Assembly (NCBI GenBank): GCA_034670145.1
Contig: JAXMOA010000011.1
Location: 1 to 64,000 of the forward strand
Length of the DNA stretch: 64,000 nucleotides
DNA from: HXMU1420-2 sp034670145
GTDB lineage: Bacteria > Pseudomonadota > Alphaproteobacteria > Rhodobacterales > Rhodobacteraceae
Direction: 5' to 3'
Shown here: positions 59,694 through 64,000 of the stretch, piece after piece
How positions within the stretch are numbered: the first letter of the stretch is position 1
Layout of the letters: the number at the start of each line of letters is the position of its first letter
Made by a program: the position numbers and the translations under genes
The notes under the pieces: model-generated
Databases searched by the model: none
What the model was told of the DNA's origin: nothing
The model's input: the letters and a program-made list of their open reading frames with translations, nothing else

Positions 59694-60368
59694 TCAGGGC
59701 TCGATCTTGAAATAGCGGTAAGCGGTGACGCGGGAGGGTTCGGCGGGGTGGCCGTTGAGGATCTGGCCGTTGTCCTTGAAGCTTTTGTTGACGACGGCGG
59801 CCATGCCGACAAAGCAGTCATCGCCCAGGGTGACATTGTCGGCAAAGCTGGCGTTGACGCCGACGAAACAGCTGCGTCCGATGGTGCAATAGCCCGAGAC
59901 AACCACATGGCTGGAGAGGAAGCAGTAGTCGCCGATCCGGGATTGGTGGCCGATGTGATTGCCTGACCAGAGCACGCAGCCATCACCGATGGTGACGCCA
60001 TGTTGCACCACGTTGTTTTCAAAGATGAACAGGTTTTCGCCCAGGCTGGCCGTGCGCCAGACCATGGCGCGGGGGCTGATGAAATTGGCCAGGGTATAGC
60101 CCTGGTCGCGGCTCTGGGCGATGAGGCGGGCGCGGACCCGGTTGAGCTGGGTCGAGGTGACGGCCACATGGGCGGCGACCTTGTCGGGGGGGAAATGGTT
60201 TGTGGCCTCTTCCAGGGCGACGACGGGCAGGCCGAATTTCTCGGTCTGATCGAGGTAGGCGGCCTCGACGGCGAAACCGACAACGTCATAGTCGCTGTCG
60301 ACCGTGAAATATTCATATGCGATGTCGGCAAATTCGCCAGCGCCGATGATCAACAGGGGTTTGGACAT
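59694..60368 (-). CDS. NeuD/PglD-type sugar acetyltransferase (FdtC-like)
   Basis: 224 residues. An N-terminal Rossmann-like domain (LLIIGAGEFADIAYEYF) is followed by left-handed parallel beta-helix hexapeptide repeats (about 95-205: GDGCVLWSGNHIGHQSRIGD, IGRSCFVGVNASFADNVTLG). NeuD/PglD proteins N- or O-acetylate sugars such as amino-deoxy-hexoses. The divergent FdtA- and FdtB-like genes would make the aminosugar it acetylates. Two bases separate it from the propeller gene, so it heads that operon. Confidence 0.84.
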   Translation of the reverse strand: MSKPLLIIGAGEFADIAYEYFTVDSDYDVVGFAVEAAYLDQTEKFGLPVVALEEATNHFPPDKVAAHVAVTSTQLNRVRARLIAQSRDQGYTLANFISPRAMVWRTASLGENLFIFENNVVQHGVTIGDGCVLWSGNHIGHQSRIGDYCFLSSHVVVSGYCTIGRSCFVGVNASFADNVTLGDDCFVGMAAVVNKSFKDNGQILNGHPAEPSRVTAYRYFKIEP

Positions 60369-60431
60369 GGGCCCGCCTTGTCAGATTTGTCGGGCGCACT
60401 TGGCGACCGGGGTTCGAAAGGATATGACCCT

Positions 60432-60872
60432 TTGAAAACCACAGACGCGAGGGCGGGTCCAGTGCCACTGAAGGATTGCGGTATTATCGAATTGCCCAAG
60501 GTTTCGGACCCTCGGGGGAATCTGACCTTTGTTGAGGGGGGCAATCACGTCCCGTTTGATATCAAGCGGGTGTATTATCTGTATGATGTGCCTGGCGGGT
60601 CGGACCGGGGGGAACATGCGCATAAGGCGTTGCATCAGTTCGTGATTTGCATGTCGGGCAGTTTTGATTTGTTGCTGGATGACGGGTTCGACAAGAAGGT
60701 GTTTCACCTGAACCGGTCCTATTACGGGGTCTATGTGTGTCCGATGATGTGGCGGTATCTGGACAATTTTTCATCCGGGGCGGTTTGTATGGTGCTGGCC
60801 TCGGAGCCATACAGCGAGGATGATTATATTCGCGACCGGCAGGCGTATCTGCGGGCGGTGGGGGCGGCGTGA
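60432..60872 (+). CDS. FdtA/QdtA-like sugar 3,4-ketoisomerase (WxcM-like cupin)
   Basis: 146 residues from a TTG start (AAAGGA nine bases upstream at 60417-60422). Cupin with the WxcM-like pattern: DPRGNLTFVEG, RVYYLYDVPGGSDRGEHAHK, FVICMSGSFDLLLDDG and MWRYLDNFSSGAVCMVLAS. It isomerises dTDP-4-keto-6-deoxyglucose to the 3-keto sugar. The stop overlaps the start of the aminotransferase gene (GTGA), forming an A-B pathway pair. Confidence 0.87.
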   Translation: MKTTDARAGPVPLKDCGIIELPKVSDPRGNLTFVEGGNHVPFDIKRVYYLYDVPGGSDRGEHAHKALHQFVICMSGSFDLLLDDGFDKKVFHLNRSYYGVYVCPMMWRYLDNFSSGAVCMVLASEPYSEDDYIRDRQAYLRAVGAA

Positions 60873-61960
60873 AGGTTCCGTTTCTGGATCTGAAGGTCCT
60901 GCACAGCGAGATTCAAGAGCAGCTGGACCGCGCGGTTTTGCGGGTGGCGCGGTCGGGGTATTACATCTTTGGTCCTGAGGTGGCGGCGTTTGAGGCGTCT
61001 TTTGCGGCCTATACCGGGGCGGCGCATGTGCTGGGGGTGGCCAATGGGCTGGACGCGCTGGTGCTGGGTCTGCGGGCGATGGGGGTTGGGCCGGGAGATG
61101 AGGTGATCGTGCCGGCCAATACTTATATCGCGACCTGGCTGGCGGTGAGCCAATGTGGCGCGGTGCCGGTGCCGGTGGAGCCTTTTGAGGCGACGCATAA
61201 CATGGATCCCGCTGCGGTGGCGGCGGCGATTACCCCGCGCACGCGGGTGATATTGCCGGTGCATCTGTATGGGCAGCCGGCGGATATGGATGCGATCCAG
61301 GCGGTTGCGCAGCGCCATGGCGTGCAGGTGCTGGAGGATGCCGCGCAGGCGCATGGGGCGCGCTACAAGGGGCGTCCGGTGGGCGCGCAAGGCACCGCGA
61401 CCTGGAGTTTTTACCCGGGCAAGAACCTGGGCGCGCTGGGCGATGGTGGGGCGCTGAGCACGCAGGATGATGCGATTGCACAGCGGGTGGCCCTGTTGCG
61501 CAACTATGGATCCAGCGAAAAATATGTGCATGAGGTGCAGGGCGTGAACAGTCGCCTGGACCCGATGCAGGCGGCGGTTCTGGACGTGAAACTGGGGGTG
61601 CTGGAGGCCTGGAACGCGCGGCGCAAGGCGATTGCGGCGCGCTATAGCGCTGCCTTTGAGCGGATCGGTCTGAGCGTGCCGCATGTGCCGGACTGGGCCG
61701 AGCCGGTGTGGCATCTGTATGTGCTGCGCCACCCTGCGCGGGACGAGTTGCGTGCGCGGCTGGAGGCGGCCGGGGTGGGGACGCTGATCCATTATCCGAT
61801 CGCGCCGCATATGCAGGGGGCTTATGCGGGCCAGTTCGAGCCGGATGCCTTTGCGGTTTCGCGCCGTCTGGCGGAGGAGGTTTTGAGCCTGCCGATGAGC
61901 CCGGCGCAGAGTGACGCGCAGACGGATTATGTGATCGAGCAGGTCTGCGCGCTGGCCTGA
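60869..61960 (+). CDS. FdtB/QdtB-like sugar aminotransferase (DegT family)
   Basis: 363 residues from a GTG start. PLP lysine K185 in SFYPGKNLGALGDGG, D157 in LEDAAQAHGA, ANGLDALVLGLRA for phosphate binding and RLDPMQAAVL in the second half. It aminates the 3-keto sugar made by the preceding enzyme, giving dTDP-3-amino-3,6-dideoxyhexose. With the NeuD-like acetyltransferase this completes a Fuc3NAc/Qui3NAc-type route; which epimer is not decided by the sequence. Confidence 0.9.
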   Translation: MKVPFLDLKVLHSEIQEQLDRAVLRVARSGYYIFGPEVAAFEASFAAYTGAAHVLGVANGLDALVLGLRAMGVGPGDEVIVPANTYIATWLAVSQCGAVPVPVEPFEATHNMDPAAVAAAITPRTRVILPVHLYGQPADMDAIQAVAQRHGVQVLEDAAQAHGARYKGRPVGAQGTATWSFYPGKNLGALGDGGALSTQDDAIAQRVALLRNYGSSEKYVHEVQGVNSRLDPMQAAVLDVKLGVLEAWNARRKAIAARYSAAFERIGLSVPHVPDWAEPVWHLYVLRHPARDELRARLEAAGVGTLIHYPIAPHMQGAYAGQFEPDAFAVSRRLAEEVLSLPMSPAQSDAQTDYVIEQVCALA

Positions 61961-61977
61961 TGGACTGGCCTGATGGA
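61952..61977 (+). repeat. 13-bp tandem duplication at the aminotransferase stop
   Basis: CTGGCCTGATGGA occurs twice head to tail, 61952-61964 and 61965-61977; the first copy contains the TGA stop (61958-61960) of the aminotransferase gene. Confidence 0.8.
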
Positions 61978-62116
61978 CTGGTGGGCTGGCCCGGTTGGGG
62001 TGCCAGTTTGCGTTGTGCTCATTTTCCCTCACACCGGAAAAGGCGAACGCGTTCCCCTTGCGGGGGGGCGAAATGCAGGCGATAGACAATCGGGTCATCG
62101 CGTATCTGGTTGGGAA

Positions 62117-62800
62117 ATGCTTAACAATCTGCTGGAACTCAGTCTTATTCGTCATAGCGGGCAGCATGTTGCTGACCTGAATGCGGCGGGCTATGAGGTT
62201 GTTGCACCATCGGATTTTGCGGAAATCGCCGAGATGGTGAACGCGACGGGGCGCAATCAGCAGACCCCGATGCTGTCGCTGAATCGAAATGATTTCACAC
62301 GCAATGATGCGTTTTGGGTGTTTCTGCTGGAAAACGGTCAGCCGGTTGCCGGGACTGCGGCACGCTATACGGATCTGGGTGGCGAGAGTTTTGAAAGCTA
62401 TTTCCGCCGCACCTCGCGCGAGCAATACAGCCGGGATACGGACCCGGTGGACAAGATTGCGGCGCCGGTTCTGGAGCGGCTGGACGGGCGGCTGATCTAT
62501 CTGGGCGAGCTGGAGTTGCACCCGGATCATCGCGGCAAACCGCGTCAGCTGTTTCGGCTGACCCGGGTTCTGATGGCGATGTCGGTGCTGAAATGGCCGA
62601 GCTTTGACGTGATTTACGCCTTTGTGCCGAAACAGCATGTGAAGCTGGCGGATGGCTATGGATTTTCCTGGAAGGTGCCGCGCGCCATCACCTGGACCGA
62701 TCCGCCGCCGTTGGGCCGGCGCGACGATCATTGGCTGGTGGCCACGTCACGGGTGGATTTCGAACATGCCTGGTCGGGCCCGGATCCGTTTGATTTCTAA
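62117..62800 (+). CDS. Putative GNAT-like protein, unknown function
   Basis: 227 residues from ATG 62117. The middle, RLIYLGELELHPDHRGKPRQ with LFRLTRVLMAM after it, resembles an acetyl-CoA-binding strand-loop-helix of GNAT enzymes (R/Q-x-x-G-x-G/A is imperfect: HRGKPR), followed by DVIYAFVPKQHVKLADGYGF. Likely an acyltransferase-like protein, but the P-loop is not canonical. It lies 156 bp after the aminotransferase and may belong to the polysaccharide cluster. Confidence 0.6.
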   Translation: MLNNLLELSLIRHSGQHVADLNAAGYEVVAPSDFAEIAEMVNATGRNQQTPMLSLNRNDFTRNDAFWVFLLENGQPVAGTAARYTDLGGESFESYFRRTSREQYSRDTDPVDKIAAPVLERLDGRLIYLGELELHPDHRGKPRQLFRLTRVLMAMSVLKWPSFDVIYAFVPKQHVKLADGYGFSWKVPRAITWTDPPPLGRRDDHWLVATSRVDFEHAWSGPDPFDF

Positions 62801-62830
62801 GCCGGAACGGGCTGTGAAAACGCGGGAAGC

Positions 62831-63541
62831 TCAGATAGGTTTTGCGTGGACCAGCGTGTATTCGGCCCCGTTCAGATCCCTGACCCGCGCCACCACACGC
62901 CGATAGGTGTGACGCACCCTTTTGTTGCCGAACACGACGTCGATGGCTTCGTCTGAGACCATATAGGGGACCTCGGCCGAGCGGGCATGGGCGTGGAGCA
63001 CGCGGTTGATCAGGGTGCGGTCAAATTTGCTGACCACATCGGTGTAGTGGCTTTCGTCTTCCAGCCCCAGTTGTTTGGTGACCAGGCTTTGACGTCCGAT
63101 TTGCGCCGGGCGCATGAGCACGTCAGTGGATTCGACCGGGTGGAACAGGTCGACGCAATCGCGGATGGCGTCAAAATTGCTGAGCAAGGCGCCCTCGCTG
63201 GCCAGCCAGTCGAGGATTTGTTCGGTTCCGATTTCAAAGCCTTTGCGCATCAGGTCAAGCTGGGCGGATTGCAGGGCGGATGTATAGGCCGAGGCGGCGC
63301 GGTGGTGCAGCTGGGACTGGCCCTCTTCCGACAGGATCGACATGCTGGCGCGGTTTTCCGAGAAGTAGCTGAGCGGCACGTCGAAGAGTTTGGCCAGCTT
63401 GTCCATGGTGGAAAACGGGATCTCGCGCTGATTCTTGAGCTGCGCGTGCAGGGTGCCATAGGCGACGCCGCTTTTCTGGCAGGCCAGTTTCAGGGACAGG
63501 CCGTGCTTGTCGCACAGGCCCTTGATCCGTTGTTCCAGCAT
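62831..63541 (-). CDS. XRE family transcriptional regulator
   Basis: 236 residues. N-terminal HTH_XRE (LSLKLACQKSGVAYGTLHAQ, then MDKLAKLFDVPLSYF near 46-60). A C-terminal all-helical effector-like region follows, ending in a beta-rich VRHTYRRVVARVRDLNGAEY segment. Probably a dimeric repressor. Its promoter gap (63542-63701) contains two operator-like palindromes that suit autoregulation. Confidence 0.82.
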   Translation of the reverse strand: MLEQRIKGLCDKHGLSLKLACQKSGVAYGTLHAQLKNQREIPFSTMDKLAKLFDVPLSYFSENRASMSILSEEGQSQLHHRAASAYTSALQSAQLDLMRKGFEIGTEQILDWLASEGALLSNFDAIRDCVDLFHPVESTDVLMRPAQIGRQSLVTKQLGLEDESHYTDVVSKFDRTLINRVLHAHARSAEVPYMVSDEAIDVVFGNKRVRHTYRRVVARVRDLNGAEYTLVHAKPI

Positions 63542-63577
63542 TGGGGGGCCTCGTTACTGCGGTTTGGCTCAGGATAA

Positions 63578-63612
63578 TCTACATATGTAGACTAGCAATC
63601 TACGTTTGTTGA
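63578..63612. promoter_or_regulatory. Two operator-like palindromes 21 bp apart
   Basis: TCTACATATGTAGA at 63578-63591 is a perfect 14-bp palindrome. TCTACGTTTGTTGA at 63599-63612 matches 11 of its 14 positions. The starts are 21 bp apart, two helical turns, so dimers could bind side by side on one DNA face. TTGACA at 63609-63614 overlaps the second site and may be a -35 box. Likely target: the XRE regulator encoded leftward. Confidence 0.6.
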
Positions 63613-63701
63613 CACAAGCGGTGCAAGTTCACACTTTGGTCGCATGGATTCTGTCGAGATTTTTGAAACCCAAGGTAAATTTATGAGTGAGCAAGAACTT
63701 G

Positions 63702-64000
63702 TTAGTCTTGTTCTGCGGGCTTTGTTGGATCAGTCAGATCCGCGTTTGCAGACAATTCTAGTGCGTAAGCTTGGAACGCCTGCTTTAGCGGATGAGGTAA
63801 ACGAGAGTATAGCTCTGCTATCTCGACATGGCGTAACAATTCCGGATCATCCAAAAACTGATCCAGACCCAGGCCAAAGAACTCTGCGACTTTCTTAGCG
63901 TCATCGACATTGGTGGTGGCGTTTTCGCGTTGTTTCAGTTTTTTCAGCTGGCTTTCCGAGACGCCGGAGCCGATGGCAACAGCGCGTAGGGAGAGGCCGG
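63702..64000 (-). CDS. XRE family regulator, C-terminal part (runs off the window)
   Basis: The minus strand from the window end reads 99 codons to TAA at 63704-63702: GLSLRAVAIGSGVSESQLKK, then KQRENATTNVDDAKKVAEFF and GLGLDQFLDDPELLRHVEIA. This is an HTH_XRE domain followed by a short helical tail. The start lies beyond the window. An 84-codon frame on the opposite strand (63644-63898) covers the same bases; I judge it a shadow. Confidence 0.78.
   Translation of the reverse strand, partial: GLSLRAVAIGSGVSESQLKKLKQRENATTNVDDAKKVAEFFGLGLDQFLDDPELLRHVEIAELYSRLPHPLKQAFQAYALELSANADLTDPTKPAEQD

Noticed and set aside
60824..62731. 635-residue minus-strand frame opposite the aminotransferase
   Set aside because: Same shadow composition; the aminotransferase and its PLP site are on the plus strand.
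63644..63898. 84-residue plus-strand frame at the window end
   Set aside because: The opposite strand encodes a recognisable XRE domain with a proper stop; this frame has no ribosome site or known similarity.

Overview
The window reads as the chromosome of a GC-rich alphaproteobacterium of the Rhodobacterales (roseobacter group). The grounds are a hemN / fnrL / ccoNOQP / ccoGHIS neighbourhood with FNR boxes, a GapR-type (DUF2312) protein, a TAXI-TRAP transporter, an frcBCAK-type sugar operon and a glycerol-type ABC operon with a DUF2160 protein. Identification is from sequence recognition only; no search was run.

Layout. 1-1.2 kb: the start of an IS5-type transposase, an 18-unit 31-bp tandem repeat and a gene-free stretch. 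1.2-3.5 kb: a sulfide/persulfide operon (MBL hydrolase, two YeeE/YedE halves, a rhodanese/phosphatase-like enzyme) with an AT-rich palindrome at its promoter. 3.5-7.7 kb: small proteins, modABC and an unrecognised conserved protein. 7.8-22.3 kb: a 14.4-kb island inserted in the 3' end of a tRNA-Thr gene and bounded by 49-bp perfect direct repeats. It holds an integrase, an AlpA-like regulator, a primase-helicase, an HNH-terminase small subunit fused frame, a terminase large subunit, a type I restriction-modification system and IS wreckage. No capsid, portal or tail gene is present, so it looks like a phage satellite (or a stripped prophage) carrying a defence cargo.

22.7-27.4 kb: an AT-rich orphan gene, then a cobalamin riboswitch driving a DUF1636 protein and a BtuFCD-like importer. 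27.5-29.1 kb: a BlaI/M56 peptidase pair. 29.1-35.3 kb: a glycerol-type ABC importer (glpV-S-T-P-Q-U). 35.7-38.5 kb: a TAXI-TRAP importer. 38.5-43.4 kb: a ROK repressor divergent from the frcBCAK fructose-type importer and kinase. 43.6-45.5 kb: an IS1595-type element with 25-bp terminal inverted repeats, an 8-bp target duplication, three passenger genes and a transposase lacking its N-terminal part. 45.7-57 kb: an acetyltransferase, a frameshifted gene remnant, then hemN, fnrL and the full cbb3 oxidase structural and assembly genes under FNR boxes. 57.1-62.8 kb: a surface-polysaccharide cluster (glycosyltransferase, acyltransferases, FdtA/FdtB-like nucleotide-sugar enzymes). 62.8-64 kb: two XRE-type regulators facing a pair of operator-like palindromes.

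Most of the window is transport and microaerobic respiration. The most unusual parts are the tRNA-Thr island, with its terminase module beside a 21-bp inverted repeat, and the passenger-bearing IS1595 element. A recurring design is a strong GC-rich hairpin directly after the binding-protein gene in three unrelated transporter operons.
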